Shown piece by piece: positions 1 to 7,486 of a stretch of DNA of 64,000 nt. Both the position numbers and the translations under genes were made by a program. The notes beneath the pieces are model-generated. The model was not told where the DNA came from and made no database searches. It saw nothing but the letters and a program-made list of their open reading frames with translations. Position 1 is the first letter of the stretch. Each line of letters begins with the position of its first letter. Source of the stretch: CBFHND01 sp965657085 (lineage in GTDB: Bacteria > Pseudomonadota > Alphaproteobacteria > Rhodobacterales > Rhodobacteraceae); the NCBI GenBank assembly GCA_965657085.1, contig CBFHND010000005.1:134226-198225 (forward strand), given 5' to 3'.

Positions 1-2
1 AG

Positions 3-764
3 ATGCGCCGCGACGCCAGCCCGCTCGCTGTGCGGGGCCTCACGGTGTCCTACGGCCAGAAACCGGCCGTGTTCTCGGTGGAAATGACCGTGCGGGCAGG
101 GGCCATGACCGCGATCATCGGGCCGAACGGCGCCGGTAAATCGACGCTGCTCAAGGCCGCGTTGGGGATACTCGAACCGCTGGCAGGTACCGTGACCGTT
201 TTTGGCCAGCCAGTTGATTGGCAACGCAGCAAGATCGCCTATGTGCCGCAACGGGCCAGCGTGGATTGGGATTTCCCCACACGGGTGATCGATGTCGTTT
301 TGATGGGCATGTATGCGCAACTGGGCCTTTTGGGCCGGGTGCGCAGACAGCACCGCGATCAGGCGATGGAGTGTCTTGCAAGGGTTGGCATGACGGATTT
401 CGCTGACCGGCAGATCGGGCAGCTTTCGGGTGGGCAGCAGCAGCGGGTATTCCTTGCCCGCGCTCTGGCGCAGGGGGCAGAGCTTTACCTGCTGGATGAA
501 CCTTTTGCCGGGGTGGACGCAGCCACCGAACAAGCGATCATCGATGTGCTCAAAAGCCTGCGGGATGCGGGCAAGACGGTGGTTGCCGTCCACCATGATC
601 TGAGTACCGTGCGCGATTATTTCGACGACGTGTTCCTGATCAACACGCAGGCCGTTGCCGAAGGATCAGTCGATGCGGCCTTTACCCTCGACAACCTGCA
701 AACGGCCTATGGCGGGCGCCTGGCCGGTGCGCAGATGGACGCGCTGTCCGGCACGCTGGGCTGA
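3..764 (+). CDS. Metal (Mn/Fe-type) ABC transporter ATP-binding protein
   Basis: Cytoplasmic ATPase that drives a divalent-metal importer. Visible motifs are Walker A GPNGAGKS (residues 40-47), signature LSGGQ (141-145) and Walker B LYLLDEP (161-167), in a 253-residue protein of normal length for the family. The stretch after the Q-loop (VPQRASVDWDFP) resembles the MntB/SitB manganese-iron branch rather than ZnuC. The first ATG in the window, at 3, gives a complete-looking N-terminus, but the window begins two bases earlier so an upstream start cannot be excluded. The stop is one base before the next ATG, so it is the first visible gene of an operon; the substrate-binding protein is presumably just left of the window. 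The metal assignment is inferred from family resemblance only. Confidence 0.9.
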   Translation: MRRDASPLAVRGLTVSYGQKPAVFSVEMTVRAGAMTAIIGPNGAGKSTLLKAALGILEPLAGTVTVFGQPVDWQRSKIAYVPQRASVDWDFPTRVIDVVLMGMYAQLGLLGRVRRQHRDQAMECLARVGMTDFADRQIGQLSGGQQQRVFLARALAQGAELYLLDEPFAGVDAATEQAIIDVLKSLRDAGKTVVAVHHDLSTVRDYFDDVFLINTQAVAEGSVDAAFTLDNLQTAYGGRLAGAQMDALSGTLG

Positions 765-765
765 G

Positions 766-1971
766 ATGATCACCGACGCGCTGCTTCTTGGATTGGGATA
801 CAACGCCACGCTTGTCACGCTGGGGGCCGCCCTTTTGGGCATGGCCGCGGGCGTTGGCGGCACTTTCCTGTTTTTGCGCAAGCGCGCCTTGGTCAGTGAC
901 GCGATCAGCCATGCATCGCTGCCCGGAGTGGGCCTTGCCTTTATCGTGATGGTGCTGCTGGGCGGGGAAGGGCGCAACCTGATCGGTTTGTTGGCCGGGG
1001 CCGCAGTGTCAGCGGGCATTGGCCTTTTGTGCGTCAGCTGGCTCAGCACGCGCACCCGATTGGCAGAGGACGCGGCAATTGGCGCAGTCCTGTCGGTCTT
1101 TTTCGGCTTTGGCGTGGTGCTTCTGACGATGATCCAGACGATGTCGGCGGGGCGACAAGCAGGGCTTGAAGGCTTCCTGCTTGGCTCCACTGCGGGGATG
1201 TTGCGCAGTGACGCGTTGGTTCTGGTGATTGCCGCAGGTCTGACCCTTGCTCTTGTTCTGGTCCTGCGCCGCCCCCTGACTCTGGCCGCTTTTGATCCGG
1301 GATTTGCGACCGCCACCGGGCGCAACGTCGATCGGATCGATCTGGCGATGATGGGCATTGTTCTGGCGGTCACCGTTGTTGGCCTCAAGATCGTGGGGCT
1401 TATCCTTATTGTGGCCTTGCTGATCATTCCGCCGGTCACCGCGCGATTCTGGACCGAACGGGTTGACCGGGTGATCCTGGGGGCCGGACTTGTCGGGGGC
1501 ATCGCGGGTTATGTGGGGGCCGCGATCTCTGCGGCGGTGCCGAATGTGCCCACTGGCCCGATCATCGTACTGGTCAGTTTCGCCTTGTTTCTGGTGTCGC
1601 TGCTGCTGGCGCCGGGGCGCGGTGTGCTGTCGTCTTTCGTGCGCCACCGCGACTATCAGCAGCGCGTGCACCTGCGGCAGGGTCTGCTGGCGCTGGCGCA
1701 GGGGCAGCCTATTTACGAACGTCTGACCAGCCGCTTGTTGATCAAGGCCGGGCTGATCCGCGCCGATGGTGTGCCAACCCCTGAAGGAGAAGCGCGCGCC
1801 GCCAAAGCCGTTCTGGACGAGGCCCGCTGGCAGCACGTGCGCCGCGATCAGAGCCTTGCCGCCGCCGCCGCGCGATACGACGGGCTGACCCACATCGAAA
1901 CGGTCCTGACGCCGGACCAGATCCGGCAGGTCGATGCACAACTCTCCAGCCAGACTGCGAGTGTGACATGA
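766..1971 (+). CDS. Metal ABC transporter permease with C-terminal winged-helix-like extension
   Basis: Inner-membrane permease of the ABC-3 family (401 aa). Residues about 1-285 are a run of hydrophobic helices with the family pattern FLRKRALVSDAISHASLPG near the N-terminus. After the last helix (about residue 290) comes a soluble tail of over 100 residues; its segment LTSRLLIKAGLIRADG, followed by TPEGEARAA, looks like the recognition helix and wing of a DtxR/MntR-type HTH. Permeases of this family are usually about 280 aa, so the tail is an added domain. I chose ATG 766 rather than in-frame starts further upstream because it lies one base after the ATPase stop. It overlaps the next permease by 4 bp (ATGA). 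Role of the tail, perhaps metal sensing, is inference. Confidence 0.85.
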   Translation: MITDALLLGLGYNATLVTLGAALLGMAAGVGGTFLFLRKRALVSDAISHASLPGVGLAFIVMVLLGGEGRNLIGLLAGAAVSAGIGLLCVSWLSTRTRLAEDAAIGAVLSVFFGFGVVLLTMIQTMSAGRQAGLEGFLLGSTAGMLRSDALVLVIAAGLTLALVLVLRRPLTLAAFDPGFATATGRNVDRIDLAMMGIVLAVTVVGLKIVGLILIVALLIIPPVTARFWTERVDRVILGAGLVGGIAGYVGAAISAAVPNVPTGPIIVLVSFALFLVSLLLAPGRGVLSSFVRHRDYQQRVHLRQGLLALAQGQPIYERLTSRLLIKAGLIRADGVPTPEGEARAAKAVLDEARWQHVRRDQSLAAAAARYDGLTHIETVLTPDQIRQVDAQLSSQTASVT

Positions 1972-2873
1972 GCGGCGCGGAGTTCGTACCCCTGTCGCTG
2001 ACGCCGATGCTGATTGGCATCTGCGTTGCGGTGGCCTGTGCGCTTCCCGGTAATTTCCTGTTGCTGCGCAAACAGGCCCTGATTGGCGATGCAATCAGCC
2101 ATGTGGTTTTGCCCGGCATCGTGGTGGCATTCCTGCTGACGGGGATGGTGGCCAGCCTGCCGATGCTGCTGGGAGCGGCGGGAGCGGCGGTTTTGGCCGT
2201 TGCTTCCATCGAAGCGATCCGGCGTCTGGGGCGCATTGAACCGGGGGCGGCAATGGGCGTGGTTTTTACTACCATGTTCGCAGGCGGTGTGCTGCTTTTG
2301 GAGATGTCGGATACCAGCCGGGTGCATCTGGATGTCGAACACGCGCTCTTTGGCAATCTGGAAAGCCTGATCTGGCTGGATGCCACCGGATGGAACTCCC
2401 TGCTTGACGCCGAAGCGCTTGCAGGTCTGCCAGTGGAACTGCCGCGTATGGCCGGGGCCTTGGTGATCGTCGCCGCCTTCATCGTGCTCTTCTGGCGGCC
2501 GTTGAAGATTTCCACTTTCGACGAAGGCTTTGCCCGGACACTGGGGCTGCGCACTGGGCCTTTGGGGCTGGCGTTGGTCATTGTGTCCGCGATTGCCGCG
2601 GTTGCTGCTTTTGATGCGGTGGGCAGCATCATCGTGATTGCGATGTTCATCTGCCCGCCTGCCGCCGCACGCCTCATGACCAACCGGTTGGAGGCGCAAG
2701 TGGCATGGTCCGTGGCCTTTGCCATGCTTGCGGCCATCGCAGGCTATGTGCTGGCGGGATACGGGCCGCTTTGGATCGGCGCTTCGGCCTCCGTCAGCGC
2801 AGCGGGCATGATCGCGACCGTTTCGGGCCTGATTCTGGCCGCGACCGCACTCTTCGGTCCTGCGCGCCGTTAA
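1968..2873 (+). CDS. Metal ABC transporter permease (second subunit)
   Basis: Second ABC-3 family permease of the importer, 301 aa and about eight or nine hydrophobic segments, with the conserved LLLRKQALIGDAISHVVLPG-type loop near residue 35. It presumably pairs with the preceding permease to form a heteromeric channel, as in SitC/SitD or MntC/MntD-type systems. The start codon overlaps the stop of the upstream gene in an ATGA junction, indicating translational coupling. Unlike its partner it has no soluble C-terminal extension. Its stop codon overlaps the end of the convergent uraH gene by a few bases, so the two transcripts run into each other without a visible terminator between them. Confidence 0.88.
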   Translation: MSGAEFVPLSLTPMLIGICVAVACALPGNFLLLRKQALIGDAISHVVLPGIVVAFLLTGMVASLPMLLGAAGAAVLAVASIEAIRRLGRIEPGAAMGVVFTTMFAGGVLLLEMSDTSRVHLDVEHALFGNLESLIWLDATGWNSLLDAEALAGLPVELPRMAGALVIVAAFIVLFWRPLKISTFDEGFARTLGLRTGPLGLALVIVSAIAAVAAFDAVGSIIVIAMFICPPAAARLMTNRLEAQVAWSVAFAMLAAIAGYVLAGYGPLWIGASASVSAAGMIATVSGLILAATALFGPARR

Positions 2874-3229
2874 CTGCCGCGATAGGTCGAATATCCGAAG
2901 GGCGACAGCAACAGCGGTACATGGTAATGCGCGTCGGTGTCGCTGATGCCGAAACGGATGGGGATCAGGTTCAGAAACCGGGGATGCTCCGGCGGCGTGC
3001 CGATGCTGTCGAGGTAGGCACCAGCCGCAAAGCACAGCTCGTACTCGCCCTCACGAAAAGTCTCGGCAGGCAGGATCGGGTTATCGGTGCGGCCATCGGC
3101 GTTGGTGACCATCTCGGCGATCTTCACCTTGGCCGTGGTCTCGTATCGAAACAGCGTGATCTGCAACCCCGCCGCAGGCACCCCGCGCGCGGTGTCCAGC
3201 ACATGCGTTGTCAGGTATCCTTCGGCCAT
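2870..3229 (-). CDS. uraH: 5-hydroxyisourate hydrolase (transthyretin-like)
   Basis: Cleaves 5-hydroxyisourate, the product of urate oxidation, to OHCU in the cytoplasm. The 119-aa protein has the family N-terminal pattern TTHVLDTARGVPA and ends with HVPLLLSPFGYSTYRGS, the C-terminal YRGS signature of bacterial and animal HIU hydrolases. An in-frame ATG lies 66 bases upstream, but ATG 3229 is chosen because an AGGAGG ribosome-binding site stands just before it and the family begins here. It is divergent from the allantoinase/OHCU-decarboxylase fusion with only 64 bases between start codons, and it performs the step directly before that decarboxylase. Confident assignment. Confidence 0.95.
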   Translation of the reverse strand: MAEGYLTTHVLDTARGVPAAGLQITLFRYETTAKVKIAEMVTNADGRTDNPILPAETFREGEYELCFAAGAYLDSIGTPPEHPRFLNLIPIRFGISDTDAHYHVPLLLSPFGYSTYRGS

Positions 3230-3240
3230 TGCATCCTCCT

Positions 3241-3265
3241 TGTGGTTGGATGCAGCTTGACCACA
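3241..3265. promoter_or_regulatory. Inverted repeat, candidate operator between uraH and puuE
   Basis: TGTGGT (3241-3246) and ACCACA (3260-3265) form a perfect 6-bp inverted repeat with a 13-base spacer, inside the 64-base divergent intergenic region of the urate genes. Its place suggests an operator for a dimeric regulator acting on both directions, but it overlaps the uraH leader and no regulator gene is adjacent. The arms are short, so chance occurrence is possible. Confidence 0.3.
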
Positions 3266-3293
3266 GCCCGACCCGAAGCGCAAAAAGAAATCC

Positions 3294-4715
3294 ATGACAA
3301 AGACACCCGCACGTTATCCCCGCGATTTGGCCGGATACGGTTCCAACCCACCCGACGCCGCATGGCCGGGCGGCGCGCGCATCGCGGTTCAATTCGTCCT
3401 CAACTACGAAGAAGGCGGGGAAAACTGCCTGTTGCACGGCGATGCCGCGTCCGAGGCGTTCCTGTCCGAGATCGTGGGCGCACAGCCCTGGCCGGGGCAG
3501 CGCCATTGGAACATGGAAAGCATTTATGACTATGGCGCGCGGGCCGGGTTCTGGCGTCTGCACCGACTGTTCACAGGTGCGGCGATTCCCGTCACGGTGT
3601 ACGGCGTCGCCAGCGCCCTTGCCCGCAGCCCCGATCAGGTCGAGGCGATGCAGGCCGCAGGCTGGGAGATCGCCAGCCACGGGTTGAAATGGATCGACTA
3701 CAAGGACCATGACCCAGAGGCCGAAGCCGCTGACATCGCCGAAGCCATTCGCCTGCACACCGAGGTCACGGGCGCGCGTCCGCAGGGATGGTACACGGGA
3801 CGGTCATCGATCAACACCGTGGCGTTGGCAGCGGCAGAGGGCATGGCGTATATCAGCGACACATATGACGATGATATGCCCCACTGGATGCACATCGACG
3901 GTCGCGATCAGCTGATCATCCCCTACACACTCGATTGCAACGACATGCGCTTTGCCACGCCGCAGGGGTTCAACTCGGGTGATCAGTTCTTTGCCTATCT
4001 GCGAGACACGTTCGATGCGCTGTATGCCGAAGGGGCGGCGGGACAGGCAAAGATGATGTCGGTGGGCCTGCATTGCCGGTTGATCGGACGGCCCGGACGG
4101 GTGCAGGCGCTGCGCCGGTTCATCGACTACATCAAGGGCTTTGAAGGCGTCTGGTGCCCACGCCGGATCGACATCGCGGACCACTGGCGCGCCGTGCATC
4201 CGCCCGCACAGCGCCTGCGACCGTCCCAGATGGACCGCGCCACTTTCGTCGGAACCTTCGGCGGTATCTTTGAGCATTCCGCGTGGATCGCCGAACGCGC
4301 CTTTGCGCTTGAGCTTGGTCCCGCACATGACAGTGCCGCAGGCGTGCATTCGGCGCTGTGCCGGATGTTCCGCAGTGCCAGTGCGGATGAACGCATGGGC
4401 GTCTTGCGCGCGCATCCCGATCTTGCGGGCAAGTTGGCCGCAGCGAAACGTCTGACCGAACACAGCACATCAGAACAGGCCAGTGCGGGCCTCGATGCGC
4501 TGACTGACGATGAACACGCGCGCTTTGATACGCAGAACAGCACCTATGTTGCCAAACACGGCTTTCCCTTCATCATCGCGGTCAAGGACCATGACAAGGC
4601 GGGGATCATGCGTGCTTTTGACCGACGCATTTCCAACGACACCGCCAAGGAGTTCGATACTGCTTGCAAACAGGTCGAGCGCATCGCGCGGCTGCGGCTG
4701 GAGGCCCTTTTATGA
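3294..4715 (+). CDS. puuE: Allantoinase (PuuE) - OHCU decarboxylase (UraD) fusion
   Basis: Predicted bifunctional enzyme of 473 aa. Residues about 1-300 are a polysaccharide-deacetylase-like PuuE allantoinase (RYPRDLAGYG near the start, NMESIYDYGARAGFWR at 73-88, GWYTGRSS at 165-172). Residues about 311-473 are a complete OHCU decarboxylase domain with the active-site motif HPDLAG (374-379) and FPFIIAVK (424-431). The C-terminal domain makes S-allantoin from OHCU and the N-terminal domain opens allantoin to allantoate, so consecutive steps are joined in one chain. Start ATG 3294 has a modest AAAAAGAAA leader. It overlaps the next gene by 4 bp (ATGA). Divergent from uraH, which supplies its substrate. 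Confidence 0.93.
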   Translation: MTKTPARYPRDLAGYGSNPPDAAWPGGARIAVQFVLNYEEGGENCLLHGDAASEAFLSEIVGAQPWPGQRHWNMESIYDYGARAGFWRLHRLFTGAAIPVTVYGVASALARSPDQVEAMQAAGWEIASHGLKWIDYKDHDPEAEAADIAEAIRLHTEVTGARPQGWYTGRSSINTVALAAAEGMAYISDTYDDDMPHWMHIDGRDQLIIPYTLDCNDMRFATPQGFNSGDQFFAYLRDTFDALYAEGAAGQAKMMSVGLHCRLIGRPGRVQALRRFIDYIKGFEGVWCPRRIDIADHWRAVHPPAQRLRPSQMDRATFVGTFGGIFEHSAWIAERAFALELGPAHDSAAGVHSALCRMFRSASADERMGVLRAHPDLAGKLAAAKRLTEHSTSEQASAGLDALTDDEHARFDTQNSTYVAKHGFPFIIAVKDHDKAGIMRAFDRRISNDTAKEFDTACKQVERIARLRLEALL

Positions 4716-5521
4716 CCTACGCATTTCCGCCCGCTGGATTGCCCGACCAATCCATCCATCCCGAAGGTACGGCGGTCTTTACCATCGCTTACGCGGTTTT
4801 GCCGGCGATCACCCAGCGTGATATCGTCACCAGTTTCCTGCCCGGCTGGCAGGGCATGCGGATGTGGGTCCTGGCCCGCCCCCTCAGCGGTTTTGCCGAG
4901 ACATTCGCGCAATACGCGGTTGAACTGTCCCCCGGTGGCGGCAGCGACACGCCCGAAACGGACGTGAGCGCGCAGGCGGTGATCTTTGTGGCAACCGGTA
5001 CACCCACCCTGACGATCAAAGGCGTGGAGCATATGCTGGAACCAGGCAGCTATGCATATGTTCCGGCGGGTTCGGATTGGTCGATCTGGAACACCGGTGA
5101 TGCACTTTGCCAGTTTCATTGGGTGCGCAAACGATATGTGGCGGCTGATGGCGTGGACTGGCCCGAGGCCTTTGTCACCCATGACCGCGACGTGCCGCCC
5201 ACGGAAATGCCCGACTGCGGCGGCGTCTGGGCCACGACCCGGTTCGTTGACCCGGACGATTTGCGCCATGACATGCACGTCAACATCGTTACCTTTCAAC
5301 CCGGCGGGCGCATCCCCTTTGCCGAAACCCACGTCATGGAACACGGGCTCTACGTGCTGCAAGGCACTGCGGAATACCTGTTGAACACCGATTGGGTCAG
5401 CGTCGGCCCCGGCGATTTCATGTGGCTGCGTGCCTTTTGTCCGCAGGCCTGCATCGCCACGGGGTCAGAGCCGTTTCGCTATCTTCTCTACAAGGACGTG
5501 AACCGTCACGTGCCGCTATGA
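4712..5521 (+). CDS. allE: (S)-ureidoglycine aminohydrolase (bicupin)
   Basis: Cytoplasmic Mn-dependent enzyme that releases ammonia from (S)-ureidoglycine, giving (S)-ureidoglycolate. The 269-aa protein is a double cupin: the first barrel has GVEHMLEPGSYAYVPAG (about 110-126), the second PGGRIPFAETHVMEHGLYVLQG (about 206-227) with the histidine/glutamate metal ligands. Length matches E. coli AllE (about 260 aa). An earlier in-frame ATG exists inside puuE, but ATG 4712 overlaps the puuE stop as ATGA and opens the family N-terminus. It also overlaps allA by 4 bp. In annotation pipelines the family is often labelled allantoicase/ureidoglycine aminohydrolase; the aminohydrolase role fits the allA neighbour. 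Confidence 0.88.
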   Translation: MTYAFPPAGLPDQSIHPEGTAVFTIAYAVLPAITQRDIVTSFLPGWQGMRMWVLARPLSGFAETFAQYAVELSPGGGSDTPETDVSAQAVIFVATGTPTLTIKGVEHMLEPGSYAYVPAGSDWSIWNTGDALCQFHWVRKRYVAADGVDWPEAFVTHDRDVPPTEMPDCGGVWATTRFVDPDDLRHDMHVNIVTFQPGGRIPFAETHVMEHGLYVLQGTAEYLLNTDWVSVGPGDFMWLRAFCPQACIATGSEPFRYLLYKDVNRHVPL

Positions 5522-6003
5522 CCCGCACGATCACCTGTCAGGCGCTGACGACAGAGGCGTTCGCGCCTTTTGGCGATGTGCTGGACTGTGCGGGCGCGCC
5601 GGACAAGATCATCAACGCCGGAATGTGTGGCCGCTATCACGATCGGGCGCAGTTGGATTTCGGCGACGCACGCGCGGGTCTCAGCCTGTTTCAGGCAACA
5701 CCCCGCAGCCTGCCCTATACGCTCGACTTGATGGAACGGCACCCCGACGGTTCGCAAGCGTTCATTCCGATGTCCGAACACCCGTTTCTGGTCACGGTTG
5801 CCCCGGACGTTGATGGCCGACCCGGCACGCCGCTGGCGTTCCTGACAGCGCCCCGACAAGGCATCAATTTTCATCGTGGCACATGGCACGGGGTGCTGAC
5901 CCCGCTGCATCTGCCCGGATTGTTTGCAGTTGTCGACCGGATCGGCGAAACCCCAAATCTGGAAGAATTTTTTCTTGATCCTCCATATATAGTGGTTTCA
6001 TAG
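5518..6003 (+). CDS. allA: Ureidoglycolate lyase
   Basis: Splits (S)-ureidoglycolate into glyoxylate and urea, the last step of the ureide pathway. The 161-aa length equals E. coli AllA (160 aa); recognised features are LTTEAFAPFGDVL near the N-terminus, GREP-lacking start, PFLVTVAPD (about 83-91), NFHRGTWHGVLTPL (about 117-130) and FFLDPPYIV at the end. ATG 5518 forms an ATGA overlap with the aminohydrolase and is preferred over a longer frame starting at 5392. Fourth gene of the puuE-allE-allA run. A 53-base gap follows before the permease. Confidence 0.92.
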   Translation: MTRTITCQALTTEAFAPFGDVLDCAGAPDKIINAGMCGRYHDRAQLDFGDARAGLSLFQATPRSLPYTLDLMERHPDGSQAFIPMSEHPFLVTVAPDVDGRPGTPLAFLTAPRQGINFHRGTWHGVLTPLHLPGLFAVVDRIGETPNLEEFFLDPPYIVVS

Positions 6004-6056
6004 TCCCGCGCAGCCGCATTCAAGACGGCAGCACAAAAGTCACAGGGACAAAAACA

Positions 6057-7376
6057 ATGACTGACATTACGCATGGGGCCTACTCGGATCCCAATGACAC
6101 GCCACCGCTGGCGCAGGCAGCCCCCTTGGGGTTGCAGCACGTATTGGCGATGTTCGCCAGCAACGTAACGCCATCGATCATCGTGGCCGGGGCCGCGGGG
6201 TTGGCCTTTGGCGGTGCCGAACAGGTGTATCTGATCCAGATGGCCATGCTGTTCGCGGGCATAGCCACGCTGTTCCAGACCGAAGGTCTCGGACCCATCG
6301 GCGCGCGTCTTCCGATCATGCAGGGCACCAGCTTTGCCTTTGTGGGCGTGCTGGCCGGGATCGCGGCAACCCAGGGGTTGGGCGTGGCGCTGACCGCATG
6401 CCTGATCGGCGGGGCGCTGCACTTTGTGCTGGGTGCGTTCATTCAGCATCTGCGTTGGCTGTTTCCGCCGCTGGTCACCGGATTGGTGATCCTTGCCATC
6501 GGTCTTTATCTCATTCCCGTAGCCATCAAATACGCAGCCGGTGGCGCCGCGTCCTTCCAGATGGAGGCGGAAAGCTTCGGCTCTCTGATGCACTGGACTG
6601 TGGCGCTCAGCGTCGTTGTGGTGGCACTTGCGTTCAAATTCTTCACCAAGGGCACCCTCAGCAATGCGGCAATCCTGATCGGACTGATCGTGGGCTACAT
6701 CGTGGCCTATGCCTTTGGCATGGTCAGCTTTGGCGCCGTGGCCAAGGCCAGCTGGTTCACTGCCCCGCGGCCCTTGCCTTACGGATTTGAATTTAGCCTG
6801 GGCGCCGTCATCGCGGTGACTTTGGTGTGCATCGTGTCGGCCATTGAAACCGTGGGCGACACATCGGCCACCACCAAGGCGGGGGCCGGGCGCGAGGCAA
6901 CCGACAAGGAAATCGCAGGCGCCACATATGCCGATGGCTTGGGCACCGCGGTCGCGGCGGTCTTCGGCGGCCTTCCCAACACATCGTTCAGCCAGAACGT
7001 GGGCATCGTCGGAATGACTGGTATCATGTCCCGCCGGGTCGTGACCATCGGCGCGCTGATCCTGATTGTCTGTGGTCTGATCCCAAAGATCGGCGCAGTC
7101 ATCGCGTCCATGCCCCTGCCGGTGCTGGGGGGTGGTGTGATCGTGATGTTCGGCATGGTTGCAGCCGCTGGCCTGAACGTGCTGAGCGAGATCAACATGA
7201 ACCGCCGCAACATGGTCATCATCGCCGTGTCGCTTGCAGCGGGGCTGGGTCTGAACCTTGTGCCGACAGCGGTGCAATACCTGCCGGGTGTGGTCAAGAC
7301 GTTGGCGACAAGTGCCGTGGCCCCCACAGCGCTGGTGGCGATTATTCTCAATCTGGTGCTGCCAGAAGAGATCTGA
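6057..7376 (+). CDS. NCS2-family purine/urate permease
   Basis: Inner-membrane nucleobase:cation symporter of 439 aa with about 12-14 hydrophobic segments. The diagnostic NCS2 stretch QNVGIVGMTGIMSRRV (about residues 317-332) and the acidic IVSAIETVGDTSATT segment (about 257-271), which lines the substrate site in characterised members, are both present. Given its place in the urate block, urate, xanthine or allantoin is the likely substrate; that is inference from context. The start ATG follows AGGGACAAAAACA. A strong intrinsic terminator follows at 7417-7446, which ends the puuE-allE-allA-permease transcription unit. Confidence 0.9.
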   Translation: MTDITHGAYSDPNDTPPLAQAAPLGLQHVLAMFASNVTPSIIVAGAAGLAFGGAEQVYLIQMAMLFAGIATLFQTEGLGPIGARLPIMQGTSFAFVGVLAGIAATQGLGVALTACLIGGALHFVLGAFIQHLRWLFPPLVTGLVILAIGLYLIPVAIKYAAGGAASFQMEAESFGSLMHWTVALSVVVVALAFKFFTKGTLSNAAILIGLIVGYIVAYAFGMVSFGAVAKASWFTAPRPLPYGFEFSLGAVIAVTLVCIVSAIETVGDTSATTKAGAGREATDKEIAGATYADGLGTAVAAVFGGLPNTSFSQNVGIVGMTGIMSRRVVTIGALILIVCGLIPKIGAVIASMPLPVLGGGVIVMFGMVAAAGLNVLSEINMNRRNMVIIAVSLAAGLGLNLVPTAVQYLPGVVKTLATSAVAPTALVAIILNLVLPEEI

Positions 7377-7416
7377 TTGCACGCCGCCCTTTCGGGGCGG
7401 ATATTTGTGAGTCGCA

Positions 7417-7446
7417 GAAGCAGGGCACTTGCCCTGCTTCTTTTTT
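7417..7446 (+). terminator. Intrinsic terminator after the NCS2 permease
   Basis: An 11-base arm GAAGCAGGGCA (7417-7427) and its complement TGCCCTGCTTC (7430-7440) form a GC-rich hairpin directly followed by six T residues (7441-7446). A weaker hairpin, CCGCCC/GGGCGG, precedes it at about 7384-7400. Classical rho-independent terminator for the plus strand. Confidence 0.9.
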
Positions 7447-7486
7447 CGTGGTGACGTGGATTTGATCAAATTCCCGGAGGTCAGTT

